Assembly: GCF_009727055.1 (NCBI RefSeq)
Contig: NC_052350.1
Coordinates: forward strand, 18,226,840-18,290,839
Source of the DNA: Benincasa hispida
Taxonomy: Eukaryota; Streptophyta; Magnoliopsida; Cucurbitales; Cucurbitaceae
Length of the DNA: 64,000 bases
Reading direction: 5' to 3'
Shown in pieces: positions 31,331 through 44,925 of this stretch (position 1 is the stretch's first letter; each line of letters opens with the position of its first letter). The position numbers were made by a program, and so were the translations under genes. The notes beneath the pieces were generated by a model. That model saw only the letters and a list, made by a program, of their open reading frames with translations. It did not search any database and had not been told where the DNA came from.

Positions 31331-34300
31331 TTAGGGTCTCTTGACAAAGTTAGCCATTTGATATAAGGAAAAGAATTATGTGTGATAAAAATATGTGTTT
31401 AAAAATTGTCTAGGGTTTATGAAATAAAATCATAACTCAAATATTGAATAAATTGACTATGTATTATTGTTATAAGTTTTTCAATTCTTAACCAAACATT
31501 GGATTTCAAATTCTAATTTGAATTAAGTCAAGTTCGATCTAGGATAGATCCATATGTTGTGTTGAACTCTATCTAAAGGTCAATGTTGGAGATCTTAGCC
31601 ATTTTTTTTTTTAAAATATCTCATGTTGAACTTTTTAAGTTCCAAATTATTTAGTTCTAATTAAATCTCTTTTAATAAATTGACTACTTCAAACTAAAAA
31701 ACTTAATATATTATAATTAATCATATGGTTAATTTAATTTAGACTAGATTGTACAAAATATTCTTAAACTTTGTACTTTGTATCAAAAATGTCTTTGAAC
31801 TTTCAAAAATATGAGTTCAAAAGTACTCTTATTGTTAGTTTTGGATGAAAATTGTTAATGTTTTGTATAAAAAATGTCTCTAAACTTCCAAAAGTTTCAA
31901 AAATACTCTTAAACTTTAAAAAACAAAAATAAGAAATACCCTTACTATTATATAAACAAAGTCTTATTTCTCTATTTTCCATCTTTTTTCTCTCAACCCT
32001 CATACTCCCCTTTTTGTACATTTATTTATAAAAAAAAAAAATAATAAATAAAACTACACATTTAAGTTAAGATACAAGGATTATAATAAGAAAGAGAATA
32101 TAGGAAGCACCAAAAGATTTTAAAACTTAAATGTTTTAATAAAGTTGTACTAGTTGAGTGCTAGTTAATAGCCAAATACATTTTTTTTATTTGACTATTA
32201 ATCGTTTTGTAAGTTTTAAGGGGTAATTATGACTTTCAAATTTTGTGTGATTTTGTAAGATTTTATGTTTTAACTTAAAATTTTGGTTATTAGAAAAATT
32301 GATATAAGCTAAGAATTGGAAAATTAAGAGAAAAATGAAAGTATTTATATGAAAAAAAAATGGCATCTATATAATTTGTTTTAAAATTAGATTTTTTAAA
32401 CTTGAAAACTTCAAACCAACTAATCATCATATTAATGATAGATAAAGCATTTTTAATTTTTTTTTAATTTTAAATTTATTTTAGCAACGATGTACCCATG
32501 GTTTTTGTTCATATACAAACGGTTGAGGTATTTTTTAATCTTTTTTTAGTTAAAAATATATATATTTTTTTAATTTTAGAAAGTTTAGAAGTATTTTTGA
32601 AATAAAACTTTAACAATTTTCATCTAAAACTGATGGCAAGAACAATTTTTTAACTTTTTTTAAAGTTAAAAAAAATTGAAACCGTTGAAAATTTAGGAAT
32701 ATTTTTGACATAAAATATAAAGTTTTATGAGTATTTTTTATAATTTAACCTTTGATTTATATATTAAATGTTAATGTTTATACGTAAAATCGAACTTTTG
32801 AACAAGCATACTTTCGAACCACCTCATTTCACCCACAAGGGGCACAATGTTCAACAATCTACACAAGTTCCATTAACGTTAGTATTTTTCGTGCATGAGT
32901 AGTGTTAACGGTTAGATTATAATATTTTAAAACGAGAAATATCTTTTTAATCCATAAATGTTGAGTTTAATTTCTATTTAGTCTTTAGATTTTAAAATAT
33001 TACTTAGTTAATTTTTATATTTTTATTTTAGTTTTAATTTAGTCATTATATTTCAAAATATTATAATTGTATTATCGACATTTAAATTTTGCATATTTGC
33101 GTTTTAAACTTAACTAAATACTCGACTTCGTCTTTAGTGTTAATTTTTGTTGATAAATTGAAAATCGTTAAAAAGAATTATAATTAATTAAGTTTCACTA
33201 TTTCCATCCTTTTAGAATTAAATTTAAATTTTACTTCATAATTATTTTTAATTAATTATTAGAAATTCACATCAATGATTTAAAGTGGGTTTTTATTGAA
33301 AATTTGAGGTAAAAATATAAAATCTTGAAAATTGTAGACCAAATTGATTGGAACTCAAATTTGAAAGGTGAAATTGTAACATTTTCAAATATATGGACTA
33401 AATTGAAATATAACTCAAAATTTAAGGACCAAATATGTAACATTTTAAAATTCAAGGACCAAATAGAAACTTGGCCCAAAACTTATTGACCAAAAAGATT
33501 TTTTTTCTGTTTTAAATTTATTTTTAGGGATTTTTACATAAAAAAACCATATTTAAGTCCTATATTTTAAAAATGTCTTTAAATTCAATTTTTTTAAATA
33601 ATATTTTTAATATTATTTTTGAATAAATTTACCATTTTTTATTATTTTTATTCCTGGGTTTTATATATATTTCTCTATTTTTGAAACTTTATTAACATAG
33701 ATAGAGAAGATTCATTTGATATGATTTTTTTTTTCATATTTTCAAATAGACAAAGAAAATTCATTTATATGTTGAGAATTTTTCCTTTATTTAATTTAAA
33801 AGGAGAGATAAAATACATTTAATAATTTTTTTTTCTATTTTCATTGGTTTCACATTTTTTTTTTCTGCAGATTCATAATTATTTAAAATATAGCTAAGAA
33901 GATTTTGTTAGAAATTTGAAAATATTACAAACAATATATGATTTTTTTTATGGATAAAATATTACAAACAATATATAAATTCAATGTTTGACAAAAATCA
34001 CCATATAATGCATTTATTATGGAGAAAGAAAACGCATTTATTATGATTTTTTTCCTTTTTCGATTGTAGAGATAAAATACAATTATATTTTTTAATTTTT
34101 CATTTGGAGAGAGAAAATGACATTTAATACGATTTTATTTTCCATTTCGTTTTTCATGTTGATTTTGGTTATTATGTGAAATATTTCATTATTTATTCAC
34201 TTGTACATGTAATATATTTCGTTGTTTATTTGTACATATTAATTTATTGAGTTTTTTTTTATGAATTAATGATTATTTTATATATACCTTAGAAAATTTT

Positions 34301-34680
34301 GACGAATTCATAATTATTTTAAATATCTTATACCATTTTGTTAGGTATTTGAAAATATTCTAACCAATATATGAAATATACTACCGTTTATAAACTAGAG
34401 ATTGACTTGATGTTTGACACAAATCACAGTATAAACCAATATATGAAATATACTACAGTATGTAAATCTTCATAAATTTCATATACACCACAATATATAT
34501 ATCATAATACAATAAGTCTAAATAAAAAAAATACTTGTTTATATCAAATAAATGAATACATATACCACAATAATCAAATTACAAAAACTAAAAAATATAC
34601 ATATATATAAAAAACAGGAAAAAATAAATTCCATCTTCATATGGGTTTATAATACGTAAGTCTCTATCTTCATCTCTTCT
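31331..34680. other. AT-rich intergenic spacer
   Basis: No gene is seen. At 31760-31920 and 32570-32740 two related segments occur (AACTTTCAAAAATATGAG / TTAGAAGTATTTTTGAAATA type), roughly inverse to each other. At 32935-33480 lies the dispersed AAATTTAAGGACCAAAT repeat. The region 33500-34620 is almost pure A/T with T-runs. Confidence 0.6.
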
Positions 34681-34900
34681 TCTTCTTCAACCATGGTCGA
34701 CACGGATCTCTCTCCTCGTCGATCGGATTTACTCGTCCCATTGTACTATCGACCGAATCTGCTCAACCTGTCACCGTCGATTCGCCCCACGCCGTCCACA
34801 CCATCTATTTGTCCCAAGTCATTCGAGTCACCACCTACAACTCACATTTGGAAGGAGAAAAGAGAGGGAAGAGAAAGAAATGAGTGAAAATTATGGGGGA
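34640..34900 (+). other. GC-rich islet with short ORF, possible gene remnant
   Basis: A CTTCTTCTTC leader is followed by ATG at 34693 and a 64-codon frame (DTDLSPRRSDLLVPLYYRP..., rich in Ser/Pro/Arg). The GC content and CT-rich leader look like a plant gene start dropped into A/T desert. No domain is recognised and no continuing exon was found. A truncated or captured gene fragment is possible, or chance. Confidence 0.25.
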
Positions 34901-36960
34901 GAGAATATACTAAATATACTATTGGGGGAGAGATAATATACATGAGAGAGTAGAGTATATATGGGGAGAGAGAAATATATATATATATAGCTGAGGTGAA
35001 AGCTAAATTGTAAATAATTACTAATATTAGTGAAAATAAAGAAAGTCAATAGGTTTTTTTTAAAAAAAAAAAATTAAATATTCAAGACATTGTTTTTTAT
35101 ATAGAAATCCCTTATTTTTACCCACTAACTAAATTTTTTTTTGGTCAACTAATTTAACATAGCATTCCATCAGGAAATATTGAAAGTCCTGTGTTCAATG
35201 AATCTCTTTTTAACAAAAAAAACTTTGAATTGTTTTACAGTGACATCAATCCAATCCACCAATCACAAAAAGAATTGTTTTCAAATATAAATGAATTAAA
35301 ATATTAACAAATATACAAAATATTTATCAATGATAAATAAAAGAAAACTATTATCATCTATCATTAATAGACATTGATAGATTTAGTGTGAGAGTATAAT
35401 AATTTCCAAATTTAATCAATTTAATTTAGACCACATATATTAAGATAATTGTTTTAAATAGTAAAATTGTTAAAAATATTTTTAAATATAGCAAAATGTC
35501 ACTAATAGACTGCGATGGATCACGATCGACATCTATCAGTGAAGATAGATCACAATAGACATCTATTAGACACTGATAGATATCTATAATGGTCTATCGC
35601 AGATAGATAGTGATATTTTATTATATTTATAAATAAATTAATTCATTTTCTTTTATTTAAAACAACCTTAAATATTACTTAAATCAAGGTTTTAGTTTCA
35701 AACGTAGTGAAATAAACAATTTGAAATTCTATATTTATTTTGATTATCAAATAAGGTGGAAAGTCTAAATAATCTACGGATGTTCTAACTAAAATATTAA
35801 GAGAAGAAAAAGGTACAAGAGCACACACAAAACGATTCTTACGGTTTTTGAACCTTAAAGAACACACCTTTAATGCCTCAACAAATGAAAGCTAGGTTTT
35901 AATTTCAAAAGAAGAAGAAAAAAAAAGTCTTATCAATTTTAATTCTTTCCCTTTTTACATTTATTTAACACACACATATATATATAATTAAAAAGAATAA
36001 AATTGATTCCTCAAATGCCCACGGCCACCACATTAAATTGTATTGAATTGATGATAACCACAACATTTTTCTTCTTCTTCTAAGAATGATAACAAGAGCT
36101 TTCATTTTGGGTTTAGTTTAAAATATAGTTTTTTTAAGTGTTGAGTTTCTTTTTTTTTTTTTAATTTCAATTTAATTCTTTAAGTTTCAAAAACGTTACA
36201 ATTTTAATTAATAGAATTAAAAATTATAATTAATATAAGTTTTTATTACTTTTTCATCACCATTTTATTAATTTTAAAATTTCGATTCATGACTATTTTT
36301 AATTAAAATATGAACTCTCGGTAGAGTGTGTGTTTAATAGTATCAATTATAGTAATTTGAAATGTATGAACTAAATTGAAAACAAATTTAAAATTATGAA
36401 TTAAAAGTGTAATATTTTAAAACCTGAAACCTAAAATTTGAATGATTAAATAGAAACAAGCATAAAAAATGAGACAAACAAGGTAAACTATCTTTTCTTT
36501 TCCAATGAAAATAATAGTAGCATGAGAAAATTAATAATATTTAGGTATATCTCGAATTTGTACTAACCTTCATGCATTTCATTATCTACCCACATAAAAA
36601 AATACATTAAAATATATATTTTTTAAAAAATCAAATCACGAATTATGAATTGATAATTTAGCGGGATCACGAAAATAGTGGTACGTGATGCAATTAAGTA
36701 CTTTCCAATTAATACAGTTTTTTGGAGAAACTATAGTAGCGACGTGGCAAAATTTCATTGGGTCACGTGTTACCGTTTTTTTAAATCTCACTAATTTCCT
36801 TCTATTTCATTGGGTTTTTTTTTTTTTTCGCTTCTTAATACTCCTCCGTTGTATCTCTTCTTCCTTATTCTTCTTTTTAACTTCCGCTCCTCTTCCCCTT
36901 TCTCTCACTACACTCATTTCTCCATATTCCCTTATTTCTTCACTTTCTTTCTTCTTCTAT
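34901..36960. other. AT-rich spacer and promoter region of the zinc-finger gene
   Basis: It contains a GAGAG/ATATAT stretch (34910-34990), a TGATAGA-family repeat (35330-35630) and further AAATTTAAAATTATGAA-type repeat text (36120-36430). The final 150 bp before the ATG is CT-rich leader sequence (36830-36965). Confidence 0.55.
35455..35630. repeat. TGATAGA / TCTATCA inverted-repeat family, copy B
   Basis: The block opens AAATATAGCAAAATGTCACT and closes GATATTTTATTATATTTATA. The core has CGATGGATCACGATCGACAT, CATCTATCAGTGAAGATAGA and TAATGGTCTATCGCAGATAG. It matches copy A at 12.95 kb in edges and motifs. Confidence 0.55.
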
Positions 36961-36969
36961 TTTTTCCTT

Positions 36970-39303
36970 ATGGATTTCAGGTTCCGAGCCAACGATAACA
37001 AATCGCCGGCCACCGCCACTTCCACCTCCGTCCGCTCCTTCGATCAACTGCTTCAAGGTACCTAATCTTAATCGAAAATGTCATCTCTGTTTTCCTTGAG
37101 ATCTATTGCAATATATACGTTACTTCAAATCCAAACACGCCTCCATTTCCATTATTCGATTACTCAACCAGTTACTAATGAGGTTTTTAATCACATCACT
37201 CGGAAGATTCTTTAAATGCCGAGCTCTTGAAGCAGAGGATGAAAGACGAAATAATGATCAGAGAGATCGCTAGCCGCAGAATGCTCGAGGCAGAGATCAG
37301 AAGAGAGCTAATTATCGAACAAGAACTGGCGAAGCGTAGGGTTGAAGGCAGGACGGAAGGCTTATTGTTTGACGATCAATTTTCCGTCAGATTGTTGGAC
37401 CAGATCAGGATGAATCACAACATTGTGGATCCGTTTAGAGGTTTACTGACGGTTCCAGGTTCCAGTTCTTCGCCCTTACCTGTTTGTCCAGTTCCGAATC
37501 CTCAAAACGAAGAACCAAAACCTTTCGATGATAAAAAAAACAAGTTAATCGTTCTGGTTAGTACTTCTTTTTCAGATAGTTTGGTTTTCCTTTTTCTAAA
37601 TACTTTGTGATTTGAATGAACATCTTCTTTTGCGTTGAGCTATGCTCGCTTGACTTAGACAAGAAGCTTAGATAAAAATGTAGTTCCCTCAAGAATCTAG
37701 TAATATTTTATTTTTTATTTTTTACTTCAGTGGTTAAATATTTTAGAAGGTTGATTAAAAAGATGTTCTACTCCTCATCTCCATTTAATTTTTAAACATT
37801 TTCAGTATATTTGTTTATAGTTTAATGTGGAATAGAAAATTCAAGAGAATATATATTTTAGGTTGACTAAAGTCTCGTTTGATAATACTGTGGACTCTGT
37901 TTGGTAATCCTTTATTTCATTCACATTTCTTATTATCGTATAATGGTTAAATTTTTAGCTAAATTTTAAAAACAAAAATAACTTTTTGAAAACTATTTAT
38001 TTTAGTTCTCAGATTTTTGCTTGGTTTTTTAAGTCATTGGTGAAACTTAGAAAACAAATGAAGAAATTTCAAGATGAAAATAGTATTCACATGCTTAATT
38101 TTCAAAAATAAAAACAAAAAAATAAAATGGTTACCAAACTAGGCTTTGGTTTTTTGTTTTTGTTTTTTAAAATTAAATTCATTTCATCCATAATTCTTAC
38201 AATAATTTGTATCTTTCATGGTTGATTTTTTAGTCAAATTATAAAAACAAAAACAACTTTTTGAAAGCTATTTTTTTTAGTATTCAAAATCTGACTTGGT
38301 TTTTAAACCATGGGTGAAAAGTAGATAACAGATGAAGAAATTTAGAGGAAAAATAAAAACAAAAACAAAAACAAAAATAAAATGGTTACCAAACGGAACC
38401 TAAGTTATTATCTCTTAGTATATGTATCATCATGTTCATTTAATATTTTAATATTTGAACATAAATAATTTTTCTTTTGTGATAAATTTTTGATATATTT
38501 GATATTTTTTAAAATTTACAAACTTATTACACAAATTTTTTTTTGACAGTTTAATGTTATAGTGAACAAAAACTTCAAACTTAAGTATGATAGGGTTGTT
38601 ATTTTTTTTTTTCTTTAAAGAAAAAGTTAAATATGTTTGATAAGAAATTGGGAGAAAATAGTTCAAAAACCAAAAAAAATTAAATGTTCACGAAAATGGG
38701 GCCTCAACTTAAAATCCCAAACTCTAAAACTCCAAAAATCCTAAACAATTTAGGTCTGGTTGACCAAAAGGGACTAAATTCTGTGTATAAACTATAAAAT
38801 AAATGAGTTCATATTATTCAAACATGCAGCCGAAGCCAGACCCAGCAAAATTCGAAGGGAAGAGGAAAGCTGAGGGAGAAGCAGCAGAGGTTGATACTGA
38901 TCAAAAAACCCCAACTCATTGGATCAGTTCAAAGAAATTAGCCAAAGAAGAGTTTGTTTGTAGCATGTGCAATGTTCAGGTCACAAGTGAAATTAGTTTC
39001 AATGCACATTTAAAAGGCAAGAAGCACATGGCCAAAGAAGGGCGTAGCCTACAAACTCAAGAGCCGAGCCCAGCGGAAGATCTGAAAGAAAAATTAGACA
39101 ATCAAAAGAAGGACGCAGATAAAAAATCAGCCCTTAAAAACAAGGTCCATTTTAAATTCTGGTGCAAGATTTGCGAAATTGGAACCCCTTGCATGGCTAT
39201 AATGGTCTCACATAACAATGGGAAGAAGCACAAGGCTCGCCTATTGAAACTTTCTCAACAGTCCAAATTGGACGACCAAAAGGACGAACCGAACCCCTTA
39301 TGA
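36970..39303 (+). CDS. U1/JAZ-type C2H2 zinc-finger protein, 3 exons, 303 aa
   Basis: Exons are 36970-37057, 37207-37556 and 38830-39303, all GT-AG with matching phases (a GAT codon is split at the first junction). The N-terminal half is charged and helical (KDEIMIREIASRRMLEAEIR and ELIIEQELAKRR at about residues 42-75). Two U1-like fingers follow: FVCSMCNVQVTSEISFNAHL followed by KGKKH, and KFWCKICEIGTPCMAIMVSH followed by NNGKKHKARL. The C-X2-C-X12-H-X5-H pattern of the zf-met/JAZ type often binds double-stranded RNA or RNA-DNA structures. Arabidopsis At2g24030 sits at the same relative place and is, as I recall, described as a zinc- and nucleic-acid-binding protein. The second finger has Pro-Cys-Met in its turn, a small oddity. 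The middle intron (1.27 kb) holds dispersed repeats. Confidence 0.85.
37900..38405. repeat. TTTGGTAACCATTTT-type dispersed repeat, two copies in the zinc-finger gene intron
   Basis: Two related segments (about 37945-38135 and 38220-38400) each read AGTCAAATT/AGCTAAATTT, AACTTTTTGAAAACTATTT, GCTTGGTTTTT, GAAAACAAATGAAGAAATTT and end AAAATGGTTACCAAAC. Similar text recurs at about 41.8-42.1 kb, 49.68-49.9 kb, 50.87-51.0 kb and 51.27-51.4 kb. The edge word TTTGGTAACC and its inverse suggest a MITE family. Confidence 0.55.
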
Positions 39304-42300
39304 AGGTAACTTTCTTTCCCTTAACCTTTCAACTATTGCATATAATGTATGTGTCTCTAACAGGAGTGTAAGAACTCGAACCGAATCGGTTTATGGCTAA
39401 AATATTTTAGAGTCCTTTAAAAAAATAATAATTTGAAAAACCTACCTGTCTCGTCCCAACTCGGTTCGGTTTTCACCCTTTTTCAATTGACTCGGCTCGG
39501 TTTGGGTTTTAAGGAAACCCTGTCCACTTATACACTCATCTCCTAGGAAATTATGCATGCATTTTAATTATTTTCAAAATTCTGATGTATGCCGTTATGT
39601 TCCATTGTTTTCGTTATTCATGAACATCCATCAAGGGGTGGGTAGGTTTTGTGTAATTGAACCACACCCATGTGCTATTTTTTTTCTTCATGATTTTACT
39701 ATCTTGATTTTTTTTTACAGTTGTTGAACGGCACAGTTCAATTTTTCTTATGGTGTAAGTAGGGTTTTTTTTGAGTTAAAATATATTTTTTGATCTGAAT
39801 TTTCACGAAAATAATAATTTAATATATCAAGTATAGTTGGGAAGGATTTAGTCCTTGCATTTTTAAATATATTAGTTGCATTTTTTTTGGATTAAATATG
39901 AGTGGTTAACTCTTTAGGAAAATAAAATATTTTTTGTATTTTAGTTGATCGGGCTCCTTTGAGAGACACAATTATCTCCGAAAATCATGCTCCTATTAAA
40001 AAAACTAACGAAGGTCTAATGGTTTGTTAAAACTTGACGGTCATTTCTTTTATTTATTTATGATTTGTATATAACAGTACAAATTAATGTTAGCTTGGAA
40101 TAGCGGTGGTGCATAGGCAATTTTCACACGCTACTTGGGTGAAAGTCCAACTAAAAACGTATTTATTATTATCTTTTGTTTTTGTAAACGTATTTATTTA
40201 TTTTTTGTTTTTTCCTTAAAAAAAACACTATAATATTAAGATTGTTTTCAAATATAATAAAATGAATTAAACTTATTTACAAAGTAAAATGTCACTTCTA
40301 TAGATATATGTATATTATTCAATTTTATACTAATTCAATATTGATTTATTTGGATAGACATTTCAATTATAATTTAAATAAAGAGAAATAATATTATAAC
40401 TTTTAAACAATTTCAAACTTTCCATTTAAAAAAAATGTTATATTATTTAGTTTATTTGAATGCTATATACTTTTTTTTACAATTTAAACTTATTGATATT
40501 TTAGTATTTAAATTATAATTTAATTATTAATTGTTAATTAATTTTTTTTTCTTTAGAAACATTAATTTTTATCCCTCAACGTGTCTTAGTTGCAACAAAA
40601 TTATTTTNTTTTTTTTTTTTTTAAAAAAATAACTATTAGTTACATTTTTCGAGTTCAACTAAATGTAGAGTTGGATAATAATTTGAACTTACATATGCCT
40701 TAATTAAAGAAAAATAATTTTTGTTAAGTACAAAAAAATAAAATACTTAATATATATGTATTTAAATTAAATTGTGCGAAAAGTGCCAACACATTACCAT
40801 TGTTCCAAAACTTACATTTATTTCAGTATCGTATAAGATATATATAAATACAATAAATGACCATTAAGTTTTAACTTCGTTCAAGTTTCGTGGTTTTTTC
40901 TTTTTAAATGGTGGCATGGTTATTGAGCTAAAAGCGTTGCTCGAAGAGGTATGATTCATTAAAATACAAACAAGTACTCTATTTTTCTGAATCATTACAA
41001 AACCTACCTTCTGGGGTTATTTTCCTTTGGAGAAAAAATCAATTTTGAAAGTATACCAATTTTAATTTTAAACTTTTAATTTAATCAAATTGAATCAACT
41101 TTGACTTTCAAATTAAATTTTTAACTGAATTACCCATTAAATCACTATGGAATAAGTTTTTTCCAATTCACCGACCCAAGAAGTTTATTTTTTCAATCTT
41201 AGTCTATTCACGTTCGATTGTCTAAATTTAGTTTATATACTTTCAATAAATCTTAAATTTAGTTTCTCAAAATTAATTTTAAATGGATTAAATAATACTA
41301 ATGTTTCTATATAATGAAATACAATATACGAATACAATTTTAAATTTTATAGTAAAAATTATAATAGATAACCTTTCCTTAAAAAAATCCAAAAATGAAT
41401 TAATAGTGGAGACTAAATTTAAAATTTATAAAAATACATGAATTGAAATTAGACAACTAAAAGGGAAGACTAAAATCCAACCAATTTCAAAAAAAACATA
41501 TATTAAAATGATACTTTAATTAACCTAATTATTATTATTAATTTTTAGGGGCAAATGCTCTTTTTTCCAAGAATCCTTCTTGTGACTCTGAGTCAAGCGA
41601 CACATTTCAATAAAGTGAAAATAGAGCAGGTCTTTTCTAAATCATTTCAAAAGTATTTATTGTTCCTATTTTTTCAAACACCAATACTGTTCTACTTCTA
41701 ACAAGTCCTAGATTATTGGGTAAAAAAACTGTCTTGTTGATTCATGCGGTTTGGAGCATGTGTCGATTTAATTTTAGGTTTTAAAATCCTACGGTAAAAG
41801 CTTTGTTGTTGGCGATTTGGTTTTTAAATTTTTATTTTTAAAAATTAAATTAATAAACACTACTTCTATTTTCAAATTTCTTTGATTTGTTTTACTTTTT
41901 ATGAATGGTTTAAAAAATCAAACTAAATTTTTAAAACAAAAAAAAATGTAGTTTTTAAAAATTTATTTTATTTTTTGAATTTGCCTAAAAATTTAACCAT
42001 TTTACTTAAAAAATATGCAAATTATGGTAAAAAATTGACTTAATTTTACTCTCTTCTTAAGAATATGCTTAATTTCCAAAAATAAAAAACAAAATGACTA
42101 CCAAAAAAAGTTTAAAGGATCAAACATTTGACCTATTGTTAAATAAATAAATAATAATAATTGAAATTGAAAAAATAATAATAACAATAATAAAATGAAT
42201 AATGAATAATAAAAATGAATAAATAAAGTAATGCCTAATTTTACCGAATTGTCAAATGAGCTAAATATTGAATAATTACACGAATGTTTGAAACCCCTAA

Positions 42301-43151
42301 TAATCCATTGCAATTTTGTATAACGCATGTGCCTCTCTATGATGTCTTGCAAAATATATTAAAAATTCTCTAATTCTTTTTGGAAATGGTCCATTTGATC
42401 TTTAATTTTAAAAATTCACGATTGTATCCTAACCATTCATTTTTTAGACTTTATTAAACTCTCTAATCAACTTATTTAGCTTCGAGTTTGTCACTTAGTA
42501 TTGTTAATTGAAATATAAATAAGTTTTTTTACGTAGTTAGAATTTGTTGATTGATGAATTAGAATTCATTTGCCAAGTAACATATGAACCACATATCAAG
42601 TGTTTATTATTAAAATAATAATTTAACTATCTATCATTTTTTTAAAACAAAGTGCAACAATTTTTTACAAAATAACTAGTTGAGAATCCTCATTATATTA
42701 ATAACAAATTTAAAGCTTTACAACCAATGGAATTCTTAATTTAGTTCTACATTTTTTAAAAACTTTAAATTACCTTTTCATATAATAAAAATCTTAATCG
42801 GGCATTTTGTTAAAAAAAAAAAAAAAAAAAAAAGTTCAGTTTTGAGCTTCATTGAATTATTGCTTATTGAATACATTATGCGTCACTCATGTATTACTTA
42901 ACAAATGAAATCTAACCAATCTATCATTAAATTCTAATTACATAAGAAATTTATTTCTTCTAATTTGAAATACTAAGTGACTTAGAGTCTAAATATATTA
43001 ATAAGATAATAGTTTAATGAAAGTCTAAAAAAAAGTTGAGAAATTTTAATATGTTTAAGGATAGAATTGAGAAATTTGAAAATTAAATATCAATTACTAA
43101 ATAGACTATAGAACATTAATATGTTTTGCAAGATATCAGATAGAATAATGA
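39304..43151. other. AT-rich intergenic spacer
   Basis: There is no coding signal. A single ambiguous base (n) lies at about 40609 in a T-run. At 41800-42100 a TTTGGT...ACCAAA repeat occurs. A long A-run is at 42810-42834. The stretch has no recognised gene. Confidence 0.6.
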
Positions 43152-44925
43152 TGTAGTGCAAAAGATAAAAGAGGATAAGTTTATAATAACATCAAAAGTT
43201 ATTCCTACAAAAAGACAATTTCTCTATTTATGGAGAGTTGAAAAACAAACTAATCCTAATCAATCAAAGATTTGGTCAATATAGTCCAATTTACCCTAAT
43301 CTCTGCTATACCATTTTATCCCTCTAAAAAAACCAGTCCTTAAATTTCGAAAAGAAAATGAAAACTACAAAACTTTTGTTGTTTTGATGATTTGTAAAAA
43401 TCCCAAATAGAATCGTTGGCCCATGGAAATCTTGCATTGCAACTAATAAGATCAAAAATTGTAGAGCATGTCCCTTTTTAGATTCTTTCTTTCGTTGCTC
43501 ACAACTGTACATTCTTGTCGTCAAGATTTTGCTCAATCATTTTAGCTGAAATTGAATAGCAAAGCAACCCATAAAACACATTTGAAAGGTTATTGCATAA
43601 CCAAGAATTTGTGAAGAAATGGGGTGAAATAAACCCACAAAAAGAGGCAACAAATAGTAAGAGTAAGAGTTTTATTTAACTCATGTTGTTTGGTTGATTA
43701 CCAATTCATTTGGGTTAGATTTGATTCAAATAAATGAAAATTTTATAGGCTGGTTTGATTTGTGGATTCACCTAAAATAACGTGAACCATCTTGAACTTA
43801 TAACTTTAAAATTTATATTTTTTTTACATATGATAAAATTATTTATACATATATTATTTTTATTATTTTTTCTCTAAAAATTCCTAAAAATAGTTTTTTA
43901 GCATTTTGATAAGAATTTTTTTATTATATAAATTAAAATTGAGTAGTTAATTTTAATTTAATATATGAAAATAATTAAATTATTAATATTTTACTTTTTT
44001 TTTGAATAAAATTTTAAATAAATGACCTTATTAACCTGAACCAATTCAACTTAAATATTGATTAGATTGGGTTGGATTCATTTCTTAACAAGGTTAATTT
44101 GGGTTGAAGGAATTTACAATTCATACAAATTTAAAAAGTCTTTCAATCCAATCCAATTCAACTCACGAACCACCCTAACAAATTGAATCGAGAAGGTTCT
44201 GTCCAATAAATTCAAAGGGGTAGGATAGCGTGAAACACATACCAAGAATTGAGCATGTATGTTGGGTTAGATCGCATGGGTAGAGTTGAATAGATCATGT
44301 GTTTCTACCCTAGACTTTTCTTTGTTCATTTTTTTTCTTCCTTGTTCGGTTGGCCCACGTATGTGTTCCAAATTTATTTTGGGTTTTCTGTCTTATACAT
44401 GTGTTTCTTGCAAGATTAACTTTAATTGAATTGTTGATTTTCTTTTAATCTAGCCAGCTCTCGGTCTTGATTTTCTTCAATTATCTCTTTCTTGAATTCT
44501 TGTCATTGTTTCAAAAGTCGATCCATGTTTTAAGTCATCTTTCTTAATAACCGTTGGATCTCTTTAACTCCTTTCTTCATTTCCTCCGATACTTTAAGAT
44601 TGATGTATAAATTAGATGATTCCTCTGACACCAAATTGATGTAGTCTAAAAGATAAAATGAGAAAAATCTCCAATAATAAAATTAAAATTTTTATCATGA
44701 ATCAAATGTTAACAATACAAGAAGATAGTTTCTCTATTTATAGAGAATTGAAAAGTAAACTAATCTCAATCTTAATTAAACAAAGAAACTAATCTTGATC
44801 TTATAAACAAAAAAAAGAAAAAAAAAAAACTAATCCTAATCCTAAATAATTAAAGAAATTAATTACAATCTTAATCGATCAAGGATTTTACCAAGATAGC
44901 TCAATTTACCCTAATCCCTACTACA
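43152..44925 (-). mobile_element. Small non-autonomous LTR element (TRIM/LARD-like), minus strand
   Basis: Two direct repeats flank 1.3 kb of non-coding sequence: 43152-43310 and 44640-44925. Both open TGTAGT..AAAAGATAAAA, contain TTTCTCTATTTAT.GAGA, TTGAAAA.TAAACTAATC and GATTT...CAATTTACCCTAATC, and end near CTACA or CTATAC. Just inside the right copy the minus strand reads TTTGGTGTCAGAGGAATC, a good variant of the tRNA-Met primer site after a minus-strand 5' LTR. The left repeat is about 125 bp shorter. The interior on the minus strand has only broken frames. No clean target duplication was found. Confidence 0.5.
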
